This document shows positions 34,677 through 43,689 of a stretch of DNA of 61,974 nucleotides, in pieces. The DNA is from an uncultured Schlesneria sp. (lineage in GTDB: Bacteria; Planctomycetota; Planctomycetia; Planctomycetales; Planctomycetaceae). Made by a program: the position numbers and the translations under genes. The DNA is taken from contig CAIOKO010000152.1 in the NCBI GenBank assembly GCA_903858935.1, positions 1 through 61,974 on the forward strand. Reading direction: 5' to 3'. Under the pieces are notes generated by a model. The model searched no databases, was not told the DNA's origin, and saw only the letters and a list, made by a program, of their open reading frames with translations. Each line of letters opens with the position of its first letter. Position 1 is the first letter of the stretch.

Positions 34677-36683
34677 GTGTCCACCAAATGGATTTTGTGG
34701 CAGCAGGTTGCTCAGTCGATTCAAGCCGATGACGGTGTTCGTGTCCTTCAGGCGGTCGAACAAGTTGTCGATCAAGCGGTCCTGGCCGACAATGCTGCTG
34801 AATTTCTGCGAGATCAACTTCCTGAATTGGCTGGCGAATTGGCCGCAAATTCTGTCGGGATTTTCCTCAGAAATCCGGATTGGATCGCGCTTTCCCAACA
34901 CGGTCGTGTTGGTCTGAGCGAAATGCCAAAACACCTTTTAATGGACGTTCTTGATCGAGACGCCGGTTTTGTCGGGTCTCTCGAGGGCGTACCAGGTACT
35001 TATCTTGTCGCGACGCCGCTACGAAGTCGCAGCCATACCGGGGCGGTACTGGTGTTTGCCGGTCGTAGTTTTCCGGATGATGCCTTGCCGTCAGCCATGT
35101 TGATGTCCAAGGCTCTCGGTGCGTGTCTGGACTTTCTCGCCCGTCGAAGTCAGTCAGTAAAACGGATCGAACAGCTTCAAAGCATTCTGAGAATCTCGCT
35201 GAATCTTTCGGCCGTGCACGAAACCGAACCGCTTCTGGAATTAATTGCGAAAGAGGCGACGCGATTGCTCGATTGCGATCGGGCCAGCATCTTCGTCTGG
35301 GACAAAGAGCAGCACGAACTTGTCGCGTGTCCCGCCCTGGGTGTTGAAGGAAATTCGCTTCGTATCCCCGACAACACAGGAGTCGTCGGCGAGGTCATCC
35401 ATTCAGGCGTTTCGTTACGAGTCGATGATGCTTACAACGACCCGCGTTTCAGCCGGAAAGTTGATTCCACAAGCGGGTATAAGACACGCAACCTGCTCTG
35501 TGCCCCACTGCATGGAACTAACAAAAAGTTGCTGGGTGCTTTCGAAGTCATCAACAAGAACACGGGATCATTCAGCGACGACGACGAAATCACGCTGGCG
35601 GACCTTTCACTTCAGGTCGCAGTCGCTCTTCAGAACACTCGCGAACGAGAATCGCTGCTCAGATCTCACCACCAATTGACAGAACAGGTCACCAAAGGGG
35701 TGACGATTATCGGTGACAGTCCTGCAATGCAGGCGATGCGCAGCACGATCCGACGGCTGGCAGCAACGGATCTACCGGTCCTTATTCTTGGTGAAAGCGG
35801 AACTGGCAAAGAAGTCGTGGCCCAAGCCCTCCATTATCAAGGTCCACGTGCCGATCGCCCGTTCATCGCCGTGAACTGTGCGGCTCTCACAGAAACACTA
35901 CTGGAAAGTGAACTGTTCGGTCACGAAAAAGGGGCCTTCACCGATGCGAAAGAAATGCATAAAGGGAAGTTTGAAATCGCCGAGGGTGGCACGATTTTTC
36001 TCGATGAAATCGGTGACATGAGTCCCGGTGGACAGGCAAAACTACTGCGGGTTCTCGAGCAAAAAGTGATTACCCGCGTGGGTGGCTCACAATCGATTCC
36101 CATTAACGCCCGCGTCATCGCCGCGACGAATGCGCGTCTGGCAGAGGCGGTGCGAGCCAAGAAATTCAGAGAGGACCTCTATTTTCGCTTGAACGTGGTG
36201 ACACTCGATCTGCCGTCACTGCGGGAACGAGCTGATGATGTCCTGCCCCTTGCCGAGCATTTTTTGAACCTGTTTGCGATCCAAGCCAGGCGACCCAACT
36301 TGCAGATCTCTGCCGATGCACGCAAACGCCTGCAATCTCACACGTGGCCTGGCAATATTCGCGAACTGAGAAACCTGATGGAACGAGTTGCGTTCCTGGC
36401 TCCAGGAGATCAGGTCGAAGTTGACGACCTGGCATTCATTCTCAGTCCCGAACAGCAGAACATTTACGAGCCTTCTCTGGACCTTGGTCTCGGCGATGCG
36501 ACCAACGGATTCCAACAGGACTTCATCCGTCGCGCCATCAAGCGGGTCAAGGGAAATATGAGCGAAGCCGCGAAACTTCTGGGACTGCATCGCTCGAATC
36601 TCTACCGCAAGATGAGGCAACTCGGAATGAGCGAGGCAGGAAGCAAAGAAGATGAAGAATTTGCCGGCGACGACGCGACGTAG
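34677..36683 (+). CDS. GAF-domain sigma-54-type activator with GAFTDA loop
   Basis: The 668-residue protein has an N-terminal GAF-like region (1-150), a second, clearer GAF (about 185-325; LLDCDRASIFVWDKEQHELVACPALG, NLLCAPLHGTNKKLLGAFEVINK), an AAA+ domain (about 345-580) and a Fis-type HTH (SEAAKLLGLHRSNLYRKMRQLG). Walker A is GESGTGKE and Walker B IFLDEIGD. The sigma-54 loop reads GAFTDA rather than GAFTGA. The GAF domains probably sense a small ligand. The start is GTG at 34677 with GGAAAGCGAG upstream. The target and ligand are unknown; the next gene is an exported protein. The regulator identity is firm. Confidence 0.9.
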   Translation: MSTKWILWQQVAQSIQADDGVRVLQAVEQVVDQAVLADNAAEFLRDQLPELAGELAANSVGIFLRNPDWIALSQHGRVGLSEMPKHLLMDVLDRDAGFVGSLEGVPGTYLVATPLRSRSHTGAVLVFAGRSFPDDALPSAMLMSKALGACLDFLARRSQSVKRIEQLQSILRISLNLSAVHETEPLLELIAKEATRLLDCDRASIFVWDKEQHELVACPALGVEGNSLRIPDNTGVVGEVIHSGVSLRVDDAYNDPRFSRKVDSTSGYKTRNLLCAPLHGTNKKLLGAFEVINKNTGSFSDDDEITLADLSLQVAVALQNTRERESLLRSHHQLTEQVTKGVTIIGDSPAMQAMRSTIRRLAATDLPVLILGESGTGKEVVAQALHYQGPRADRPFIAVNCAALTETLLESELFGHEKGAFTDAKEMHKGKFEIAEGGTIFLDEIGDMSPGGQAKLLRVLEQKVITRVGGSQSIPINARVIAATNARLAEAVRAKKFREDLYFRLNVVTLDLPSLRERADDVLPLAEHFLNLFAIQARRPNLQISADARKRLQSHTWPGNIRELRNLMERVAFLAPGDQVEVDDLAFILSPEQQNIYEPSLDLGLGDATNGFQQDFIRRAIKRVKGNMSEAAKLLGLHRSNLYRKMRQLGMSEAGSKEDEEFAGDDAT

Positions 36684-36723
36684 TGTTTTGTCCCAAACAA
36701 AAGTGGTCAACCGTAGCAGTCGG

Positions 36724-36770
36724 GTGGCATGGTTTTACCGTCTTCGGTAAGGCCGTGCTCTTCGGACACG
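36724..36770. repeat. Hairpin repeat (ACCGTCTTCGGT type), copy in 36.7 kb gap
   Basis: The segment ggtggcatggttttaccg-tctt-cggtaaggccgtgctcttcgg forms a hairpin and shares the ccgtcttcgg core with the minus strand of the repeat at 2253. It is 40 bases after the sigma-54 activator stop and may be its terminator. Confidence 0.6.
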
Positions 36771-36856
36771 TTTTTGGACCATGAAGACAACGCCTTACGA
36801 CGACTACAAGACCGTGACACCTCGAGTTTGGACCGCTATTCCGCACAATTGGGCCC

Positions 36857-36900
36857 CACCGCTTGCTTTACCGTATTCGGTTAAGCAGTGCTCTTCGATT
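36857..36900. repeat. Hairpin repeat, second copy in the same gap
   Basis: The segment gcttgctttaccgtattcgg-ttaagcagtgctcttcg is a second member of the family. The pair lies 130 bases apart in the 526-base gap 36684-37209; apart from these I see only the likely promoter of the next gene. Confidence 0.55.
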
Positions 36901-37209
36901 GCGTCAAAACACTTGGAACGATGTTGTTTAGAATAGCGGCTTACGTTAGTCCGTCACGGTGTCCAAGCTTGTTTCCACTTCGCACTGATCACGACGTGTC
37001 AATTCAGGGGAACTGCGTCGAGTTTGTTTTTTGTTCGGATCGTATCGCGCGATATCTCGATACAACTCGAATCTCGCTTGCAATCATTAGAACCGTCACA
37101 CCCCGACCATCCGTTACGACGATCACTATTCAGTCCGTGAATTGTCCACTGCCGGAGTCGACCGGCAGAATCTGCGGATAAATAGCCGGATTGGTGCGAG
37201 GAGATGGTA

Positions 37210-39168
37210 ATGCGCAAAGATATGGTTGTCGGGCTGCGAACGTGGGTGCTCTGCGCGGCTTCGGCGGGACTGTTTTCCCAGTCGATAGCGGCAGGAGAAC
37301 TGAAACCTGTTGTGTCTTCGCCCGTAAGAAAGCCTTCCGCTAAACCTGCTCCTGCTCCAGGTACTCAGCCGCCGAAGCTTTTGATGGTGGCAGATGAGAC
37401 CAGCTCGACGGCCAACGCCGTTGTCCCCGCGTCACAAATCGAAGTCGCCGCTAATGATAAGACCGAAGTCCAGCGCCAACTCGAATTGTTGTACGAAAAA
37501 GACGGGAAAGAAATTCCCGACATGCAATTGAAGATGGTACCACTCAATCCGCCGGGAAAAACGCCTGCTGCTGCTCCTCAGTCCGCCGCCGCGACGGCAC
37601 CGCGTCCAACGCAACCGTCATCGGCACAGAAGCCTGCAAAACCGACGCCCGGCTACACGAAATATCAGCCAGTTGCTCCGGCACGTCCGCAGACAACGAA
37701 CTATCCAAACCCCGTAACGCCAGTCACGTCACAGACAACCAAAAATTACTCATCGGCCATCGATGCCCAAGGACCGCAAACGGTCCAACCTCAACAGCAG
37801 GCGCAAGCTCAACCACGCCAAAACCCTGTTTCGGGATTCTTTAAGAAACTGATCCCTGGGGCTAAGAAACCATTAACGTCACAGCCGCCGATTCCACCTG
37901 ATTACGCCAACAATTCTGTACCTGATGTTCCCCCTGCTTCTCAGACAACACAATCCAATCAATATCTGGCATCGCAGCCGAGAGGACCGTTACCACCAGC
38001 AACGAACAACGTGCCACTGGCTGCGAAGCCCGTGTTGCTGCCGGCCCCACTGAATGCTGAACCAATCCCGCTGTCGCCAGTCGCTCCAAAAGCCCCGATT
38101 GCCGTTGGATACAGTCCCAATTCCATTGATCTGCCACAACCGGACGGCGGACTACCGGCGCTCGCACAACTACCGATGTCACTTCCGGATAATCCTGGCG
38201 AAGCGTTTATGCCTCCACTGTTGAATGAAACACTACCGCTCCCTGCAGTGACGCTAAATACCAAACCCGAAGAGTTGGTCTACGAACTTCCAAAACCGCA
38301 AGCCCAGAACGATTTTCCCAACCCGTTCCCGGAACTTCCAGAGAACCAGGCCGACCTGAAGGGGAAATCATTACCTAAAACCGCCCAAGTCCTCGCTGTG
38401 AAGGTTCCTACGGTAGCGGCTCCTGCGGTGCCAGCGCTGACCGCTCAAGTTCCCTCGGAGCAGGTTCCCACACTGCCGATTCTTTCTACGGACACCGCGA
38501 CATCGAACGAGCCCGAAACCAGCGTCGCAACGCTTGACCCGCCGAAAACAGATGAAGATCCGTTCTCGGTTCGAGTCAAGGATTTTGCTGAACCAAGAAT
38601 CGATGAGAAGGTCGAAGCAAACGCTCCATCAGTCGCAGTGACACCCAGCAGCCCTGATGTGATCGCACCGCCTGGACCATTGACCACTCCGTCAGTGACC
38701 GATGCAAAAGCTGACGTTGGACCGGAGCTTGATGTGGGAGCCTTATCGGAACAGCCCGCAGACGCCCTGACACCTGCAGACCCTTCGGATTCTTACCTTG
38801 AAAAAATGCAGCGGATCCGCGACCGATTCGGAATGAAGGGCTTGAAAGGATTCTGTCCCGTCACACTGCGAGACGAGCGAGAACTGTTAGACGCCAAACC
38901 AGAATTCCACTTTACTCATCGAAGCCAGAAGTTTCACTTCGCGTCGGAAGAAGCTCGTAATCGATTCGAAGCTGAACCATCACTGTATGCACCAGCCGCG
39001 TACGGGGCAGACGTCGTGTCGCTGGGCCGTGATAAAGACGTCGTTGAAGGAACACTCGACTTCGCCGCCTGGTACAAAGGCCGACTTTACCTGTTTAGCA
39101 CGCAGGAAAATTACTACGTCTTCGTCAAATCACCAGTTACCTACGCCAGCCCGGCAGGTGTCGAGTAG
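37210..39168 (+). CDS. Long proline-rich exported protein with YHS-like C-terminus
   Basis: The 652-residue protein has a signal segment (TWVLCAASAGLFSQSIAAG). Residues about 30-520 are Pro/Ala/Gln/Thr-rich and low complexity. A compact C-terminal domain (about 535-650) starts GLKGFCPVTLRDERELLDAKPEFHFTHRSQKFHFASEEA and then repeats the pattern in GRLYLFSTQENYYVFVKSPVTYA. The CPVT and F-FASEE/FSTQEN elements recall YHS/TRASH-type metal domains in tandem. It could bind copper or another metal outside the cytoplasm, but this is inference. GGAG lies six bases before the ATG at 37210, better than the ATG at 37204. Confidence 0.75.
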   Translation: MRKDMVVGLRTWVLCAASAGLFSQSIAAGELKPVVSSPVRKPSAKPAPAPGTQPPKLLMVADETSSTANAVVPASQIEVAANDKTEVQRQLELLYEKDGKEIPDMQLKMVPLNPPGKTPAAAPQSAAATAPRPTQPSSAQKPAKPTPGYTKYQPVAPARPQTTNYPNPVTPVTSQTTKNYSSAIDAQGPQTVQPQQQAQAQPRQNPVSGFFKKLIPGAKKPLTSQPPIPPDYANNSVPDVPPASQTTQSNQYLASQPRGPLPPATNNVPLAAKPVLLPAPLNAEPIPLSPVAPKAPIAVGYSPNSIDLPQPDGGLPALAQLPMSLPDNPGEAFMPPLLNETLPLPAVTLNTKPEELVYELPKPQAQNDFPNPFPELPENQADLKGKSLPKTAQVLAVKVPTVAAPAVPALTAQVPSEQVPTLPILSTDTATSNEPETSVATLDPPKTDEDPFSVRVKDFAEPRIDEKVEANAPSVAVTPSSPDVIAPPGPLTTPSVTDAKADVGPELDVGALSEQPADALTPADPSDSYLEKMQRIRDRFGMKGLKGFCPVTLRDERELLDAKPEFHFTHRSQKFHFASEEARNRFEAEPSLYAPAAYGADVVSLGRDKDVVEGTLDFAAWYKGRLYLFSTQENYYVFVKSPVTYASPAGVE

Positions 39169-39199
39169 TCAAAATTTCAAATTTGAACACGCAACCCCA
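39169..39199. repeat. Right-end fragment of the 96-bp palindromic element
   Basis: The 31 bases tcaaaatttcaaatttgaac + acgcaacccca match the right end of copies A-D (gccaattttgaaatttgaac + acccgacccc). They follow the stop of the proline-rich gene directly, in the 40-base space before the convergent cystathionine-type gene. Confidence 0.65.
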
Positions 39200-39208
39200 G
39201 AACGTGAA

Positions 39209-40408
39209 TCATAAAAGCTGCACGAGAGCTCTTCCCAGTTCGCGATTCAGGTCACTCGCGTCTTCCAGCCCAATCGATAACCTGACCAGTCCATCACCGA
39301 TTCCGCAAGCGGCTCGTGCAGATGCGGTCATGAATTTGTGTGATGTACCGGCCGGATACGACACCGTCGTTCGAGCATCGGCCAACGTTGGCGAGAACGG
39401 TATGACATGGGACAGTCTCCGAAAAAGGACATCCACCGCTGGCCTGCCACCATTGAGGTCGAATGCAAGCATCCCTCCACACCCGTTCGGCAATAAACGG
39501 CTCGCTCGATCGAAGTGAGGGTGGTTCTCCAATCCTGGATAGAAAACGCGCGCTACTTGAGGATTTGATTTCAAAAAGTTGGCAACCCTTGTCGCCGTTT
39601 GAGAGACGCGTTGCATTCTGAGAGGTAAAGTCCTCAGTCCGCGCGATGCAAGCCAGCTTTCAAAGGGATTGGCATTCACTCCGTATAAACTTGACATCGC
39701 ACGAATTCTTCGGATCAGGTTTGTCGGACCGACGACAATTCCAGCCATGACATCGCCGTGACCATTCAAGTATTTCGAAACACTATGCCAGACCAGCGTT
39801 GCCCCATGATCGATCGGACGCAGCAGGCACGGCGTGGCAAAGGTACTGTCAACAAGCAGCGGAATCCCCTTTAGCACTTCAACAATCGCTGGAAGATCGG
39901 CGACTTCCAGCAGCGGGTTGGAAATTGATTCGACGATACAAAGTCGAGTTTCTGACGTGATCGCAACACGTAATGCCAGAAGATCGTCGACATCAAAATA
40001 CGTGATCTTCAACCCGAACGACGAAGCGAGGTGATCAAGCAGTTGACCCGTTCGGCCGTAAAGGACTCGCGCCGCGATGATATGGTCGCCCGCTTTAACC
40101 ATACTCATGAGTACCGCGGTCAAGGCACCCATTCCCGACGCCGTAACGACTCCAGTTTCGGCATGTTCCAGGGTGGCGACATCGTTGGCAAATGCCTCGT
40201 GATTAGGGTTTCCATCGCGGGTGTAAAGGTAACCTTTCTCGCGGCCCCCGGTGACGGAATCCAGTTGCTCAAGCGACTCGATATCGAATGCCGTTGTCAG
40301 ATAGACGGGTGGTGCGCTTGAACGTGTCGTAAATTCAGGAACCCAACCGGCTCGTGCTGCAACAGTCGACGAATCGAGTTCTGGTGAGTCCGATGATTCA
40401 GAAGTCAT
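39209..40408 (-). CDS. Cys/Met metabolism PLP-dependent enzyme (cystathionine gamma-synthase-like)
   Basis: This 399-residue enzyme is a trans-sulfuration-family PLP protein: YLYTRDGNPNHEAFANDVATLEHAETGVVTASGMGA (substrate and phosphate region), LLVDSTFATP, and the PLP Lys in VWHSVSKYLNGHGDVMAG. The C-terminal YPAGTSHKFM holds the carboxylate-binding Ser/Thr residues. Activity could be cystathionine synthase or lyase, methionine gamma-lyase or O-acetylhomoserine sulfhydrylase. It is the fourth gene of the minus-strand run Kbl, RbsD, EVE, this gene, with short gaps, suggesting one transcript. Confidence 0.88.
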   Translation of the reverse strand: MTSESSDSPELDSSTVAARAGWVPEFTTRSSAPPVYLTTAFDIESLEQLDSVTGGREKGYLYTRDGNPNHEAFANDVATLEHAETGVVTASGMGALTAVLMSMVKAGDHIIAARVLYGRTGQLLDHLASSFGLKITYFDVDDLLALRVAITSETRLCIVESISNPLLEVADLPAIVEVLKGIPLLVDSTFATPCLLRPIDHGATLVWHSVSKYLNGHGDVMAGIVVGPTNLIRRIRAMSSLYGVNANPFESWLASRGLRTLPLRMQRVSQTATRVANFLKSNPQVARVFYPGLENHPHFDRASRLLPNGCGGMLAFDLNGGRPAVDVLFRRLSHVIPFSPTLADARTTVSYPAGTSHKFMTASARAACGIGDGLVRLSIGLEDASDLNRELGRALVQLL

Positions 40409-40464
40409 TCGATATCCGTTTACAAAGAGCTTTTGTGTTCATCGCCACGCTTCCGAGATCATTC

Positions 40465-40989
40465 TCAAGAATCTTCAGGAATTTCAACTCCTGCCAGGCG
40501 ATGCACGGCGCGCCATTCCTCTTCAGTAACAGTTTGAATGGACAACCGCATTCCCCGTTTCATCACAAGCATCTTGCTTGTCGTTTCATCCCCTTGCAAC
40601 ATTTCTCGTGTGATTGGTTGTGAAAACTTTTTGATCAGCTTCACATCGACCATGTACCATCGAGGCTGTTCAGGATCACTTTTAGCGTCGTAGTACTTGC
40701 TTTGGGGATCAAACGCGGTGAAGTCTGGATACCCTGCTCGAGCGACTCGCATGGTCCCGAAGATCCCCAATGGCTCTTCGCGGCTATGGTAGAACAAAAC
40801 CAGATCACCGACCTGGACATCGTCTCGCAGAAAGTTGCGAGCCTGATAATTGCGTACACCGTCCCATGGCGCCGTTTTCTTCGGTGATTTATCCAGATGA
40901 TCGATCGAAAACGCCGACGGCTCCGATTTAAATAACCAGTATCGTCGGGGTGGTTTTACGATGGTTTTTGATTTCATGAAAGATTTCAT
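40465..40989 (-). CDS. EVE-domain protein (thymocyte nuclear protein 1-like)
   Basis: The 174-residue protein is almost entirely an EVE domain, a PUA-like fold: YWLFKSEPSAFSIDHL, WDGVRNYQARNFLRDDVQVGDLVLFYHSREEPLGIFGTMRV, YPDFTAFDPQSKYYDAKS and WYMVDVKLIKKFSQPIT. EVE domains recognise modified DNA or RNA bases, such as methylcytosine. It is cytosolic. Its stop is 56 bases from the next gene's start and it follows the RbsD gene by 12 bases. A nearby modification enzyme would help; none is in this run. Confidence 0.92.
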   Translation of the reverse strand: MKSFMKSKTIVKPPRRYWLFKSEPSAFSIDHLDKSPKKTAPWDGVRNYQARNFLRDDVQVGDLVLFYHSREEPLGIFGTMRVARAGYPDFTAFDPQSKYYDAKSDPEQPRWYMVDVKLIKKFSQPITREMLQGDETTSKMLVMKRGMRLSIQTVTEEEWRAVHRLAGVEIPEDS

Positions 40990-41001
40990 TTTCGAGCAGA
41001 A

Positions 41002-41448
41002 CTACGTTGTTCGACAACCGAGAGTGAGAAGCACATTTGCCCACAAATGCTGGTCAGCCGTCTGGATCGTCAGCACATGATCCCGCGATGCGACGGCATC
41101 ATAGAACTGCCATTTGTCGATCGGCGTCAGTTCCAGCTTTGACCCCGATGCGGCGACGATGCGGCGATAGTCGGTCCAAACAACCGGGTCCCCTTTTTGA
41201 GCATATGGATCGTCAGCAGGGATTCCCATCGTATTGATAGCATCGACCGGAATCGCTGTCAGCAACGTTTCCAACACCTGCGAAACAGTCACAATTCCTG
41301 GGGCCAGATTCAGGCTGACCAGACGGGCATTCGGACCCAGCGTCGTTGAAGCAGGATAATTTCCATCGGCAATTAATACCTTGGCATGATGTCCGGCGCG
41401 AGCCAGGATTTCCGAGATTTCCGGGTGCAACAGTCGGTGCTTGAGCAT
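41002..41448 (-). CDS. RbsD/FucU-family sugar mutarotase
   Basis: The 148-residue protein fits the RbsD/FucU fold: MLKHRLLHPEISEILARAGHHAKVLIADGNYPAS, with the catalytic His in the AGHHAKVLIADGN segment, then DPVVWTDYR and the C-terminal LTIQTADQHLWANVLLTLG. Members interconvert pyranose/furanose forms of ribose or anomers of fucose. It has no sugar transporter nearby. It lies between Kbl (93 bases upstream) and the EVE gene (12 bases downstream). Confidence 0.92.
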   Translation of the reverse strand: MLKHRLLHPEISEILARAGHHAKVLIADGNYPASTTLGPNARLVSLNLAPGIVTVSQVLETLLTAIPVDAINTMGIPADDPYAQKGDPVVWTDYRRIVAASGSKLELTPIDKWQFYDAVASRDHVLTIQTADQHLWANVLLTLGCRTT

Positions 41449-41541
41449 TCGTTAGGTCTCTATCAGGTTGTTAAATGAAATCTGTTTATTCGAGGAAGAA
41501 TTCAGGAGCAGACAATTTCACATATAAATGTCAGATCGCAA

Positions 41542-42732
41542 TCAAAGTCCCAGTTCGTGCTTCACCTCAGTAAAACATCTTACTGCCAATTCGAGATCCG
41601 CGCGCGAGTGGGCTGCGGAAACCTGCGTCCGAATACGGGCTTTCCCCATCGGAACCACAGGATAGCTGAAACCGATCACATAGACCCCTTTCGCCAGCAT
41701 CGCCTCGGCGAATTTTGCTGCGAGAGCAGCGTCTCCGAGCATCACCGGCGTGATGGGATGTGAACCGGGCGTTATCGTGAAACCACGCGCGGTCATCTCG
41801 CCTCGAAAGAATGCCGTATTCTCGGCCAACTTATCTCGAAGCTGCGTCGACCGCGTCAACAGGTCGAGTGCCGCGACCGATCCTGCTGCGATGGGTGGTG
41901 CGACCGTATTCGAAAACAAATAGGGCCGCGAGCGTTGTCGAAGATAATCAATGATTTCCTTCCGACCACTGGTATAGCCACCACTCGCACCTCCCAGCGC
42001 TTTACCAAGTGTTCCTGTCAGAATATCGATTCGCCCCAAAACTCCCTGTAGTTCATGAGTTCCCCTGCCGGTCGGTCCGGTAAAACCGACAGCATGAGAA
42101 TCATCGACCATGACCAACGCCTGATATTTATCAGCCAGGTCGCAAACGGCGGGAAGGTTAGCGTAAGTACCGTCCATGGAAAACACGCCATCGGTGGCGA
42201 TCAGCTTGTACCTGGCCTTGGCCGTGTCCGCCTCGCGAAGCTTTGCTTCCAGGTCAGCCATGTCGTTGTTTTTGTAACGGTAACGCTGAGCCTTACAAAG
42301 CCGAACACCGTCGATGATGCTGGCATGATTGAGTTCGTCTGAAATCACGGCGTCTTCTGCACCCAGTAATGTCTCGAACAAACCGCCGTTTGCGTCAAAA
42401 CACGAACTGTAGAGAATCGTTTCGTCGGTCCCAAGGAACGACGAAAGTCGGTCTTCAAGCTGTTTGTGAATCCCCTGAGTCCCGCAGATAAATCGAACAG
42501 AGGCCAGGCCATATCCCCATTCGTCGAGAGCTCGATGAGCCGCTTCGCGAATTTCGGGATGCTGCGCCAAACCGAGATAGTTGTTTGCACACAGGTTCAG
42601 AACCGGGCCGCCGTCGGCCACACGTACGAACGTCCCTTGCGGCGTCGAAAGCACCCGCTCACTTTTGAATGTTCCTGCAGCCCGTATCTCATTAAGTTGA
42701 CCAGCCAGATGTCGTCGGAAGTCTTCGTTCAT
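41542..42732 (-). CDS. kbl: 2-amino-3-ketobutyrate CoA ligase (glycine C-acetyltransferase)
   Basis: This 396-residue PLP enzyme matches the alpha-oxoamine synthase family and Kbl along its length: FKSERVL near the start, [53 protein letters not shown] and the PLP Lys in [15 protein letters not shown]. Kbl cleaves 2-amino-3-ketobutyrate with CoA to glycine and acetyl-CoA in threonine breakdown. A tdh gene is not in the window. The ATG at 42732 aligns with the N-terminus of the E. coli enzyme (Glu/Asp-Phe, then a Leu-rich helix), so the ATG at 42753 is less likely. Confidence 0.93.
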   Translation of the reverse strand: MNEDFRRHLAGQLNEIRAAGTFKSERVLSTPQGTFVRVADGGPVLNLCANNYLGLAQHPEIREAAHRALDEWGYGLASVRFICGTQGIHKQLEDRLSSFLGTDETILYSSCFDANGGLFETLLGAEDAVISDELNHASIIDGVRLCKAQRYRYKNNDMADLEAKLREADTAKARYKLIATDGVFSMDGTYANLPAVCDLADKYQALVMVDDSHAVGFTGPTGRGTHELQGVLGRIDILTGTLGKALGGASGGYTSGRKEIIDYLRQRSRPYLFSNTVAPPIAAGSVAALDLLTRSTQLRDKLAENTAFFRGEMTARGFTITPGSHPITPVMLGDAALAAKFAEAMLAKGVYVIGFSYPVVPMGKARIRTQVSAAHSRADLELAVRCFTEVKHELGL

Positions 42733-43093
42733 GGGAAGGCTCGTTGTTAGCATGTATGCCCAATAGGTACCCCAGGCTCCAAGTTAGAAGACCGAATCGT
42801 CCCAGTCGAGTCAATCGCGTCGCGTCCCTGCCGGTTTTTGAGCGTCGTACAATGGGTTTAGAACCGGCTGATCGTTCGCACGTTGATCGAGAGGGTAACG
42901 AAGCTTCCAAGCCGACAGTGTGAAATCAGCAGTGCTAGAGAGGCTTTATCGACTCATCGCACCGGCTGGAAGCCGCCGTGACGTAAATGATTACAAGTCG
43001 GTTGCTTTTCGTGCGCATTTTCAACAGAGTCTTCCCAGGCGACCTTGGCTCGAATGAACTGCAATGAAGACTCCTGATTGAAGGAAGGCGTTC
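42733..43093. other. Divergent intergenic region upstream of kbl and apt
   Basis: These 361 bases should hold both promoters. The block gatcgttcgcacgttgatcg (about 42870-42889) recalls gatcgttcgcgcgttgacgg at about 24720-24739, another sign of dispersed repeats. The minus frame 42692-42910 is not a convincing gene. Confidence 0.4.
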
Positions 43094-43618
43094 GTGAATC
43101 TGAAGGAATACATTCGTAATGTGCCCGATTTTCCAAAACCGGGGATCATGTTCCGCGACATCACGCCGCTTCTCGCAGCACCGGAAGCCTTTCGCTTCGC
43201 CATCAAACAGTTCGCCGACCGCTTCCGGTCAGCCAAACCAACGGCAATACTGGCAGCCGAGTCTCGTGGCTTCATTTTTGCCGCACCCCTGGCTCTCGAA
43301 CTTGGCGCGGCGTTTGTTCCTGTCCGTAAACCGGGCAAGTTGCCTTATGAAACTCGCAAGTTTCAATACGATCTCGAATACGGCAGTGATACGCTTGAAA
43401 TGCATGTCGATGCGGTGGAACCAGGCAGCAGGGTTCTGCTAGTCGATGATCTACTCGCCACAGGTGGAACGATCGAAGCCTGCCTCAAGCTTGCGCAGGA
43501 AAGTCAGGCAGAGGTCATCGGCTGTGCATTCCTGATCGAACTGACGTTCCTTAACGGACGCGACCGACTCAAGAACCAGGAAGTCTTCAGCCTGCTAAAA
43601 TATGACGGCGAAACGTGA
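43094..43618 (+). CDS. apt: Adenine phosphoribosyltransferase
   Basis: The 174-residue protein has the Apt pattern throughout: [54 protein letters not shown], the PRPP loop [16 protein letters not shown] and [14 protein letters not shown]. It salvages adenine to AMP using PRPP in the cytosol. The start is GTG at 43094, with GAAGGAAGG upstream. Length is normal for the family. It is followed 71 bases later by an exported esterase with no evident link. Confidence 0.96.
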   Translation: MNLKEYIRNVPDFPKPGIMFRDITPLLAAPEAFRFAIKQFADRFRSAKPTAILAAESRGFIFAAPLALELGAAFVPVRKPGKLPYETRKFQYDLEYGSDTLEMHVDAVEPGSRVLLVDDLLATGGTIEACLKLAQESQAEVIGCAFLIELTFLNGRDRLKNQEVFSLLKYDGET

Positions 43619-43689
43619 TCGCCAGAATCGTTGGTGAGCAGTCCCCTTCGATTTCCACCGAAGGTGGCTCGATCGAATAAGGGACGAAC

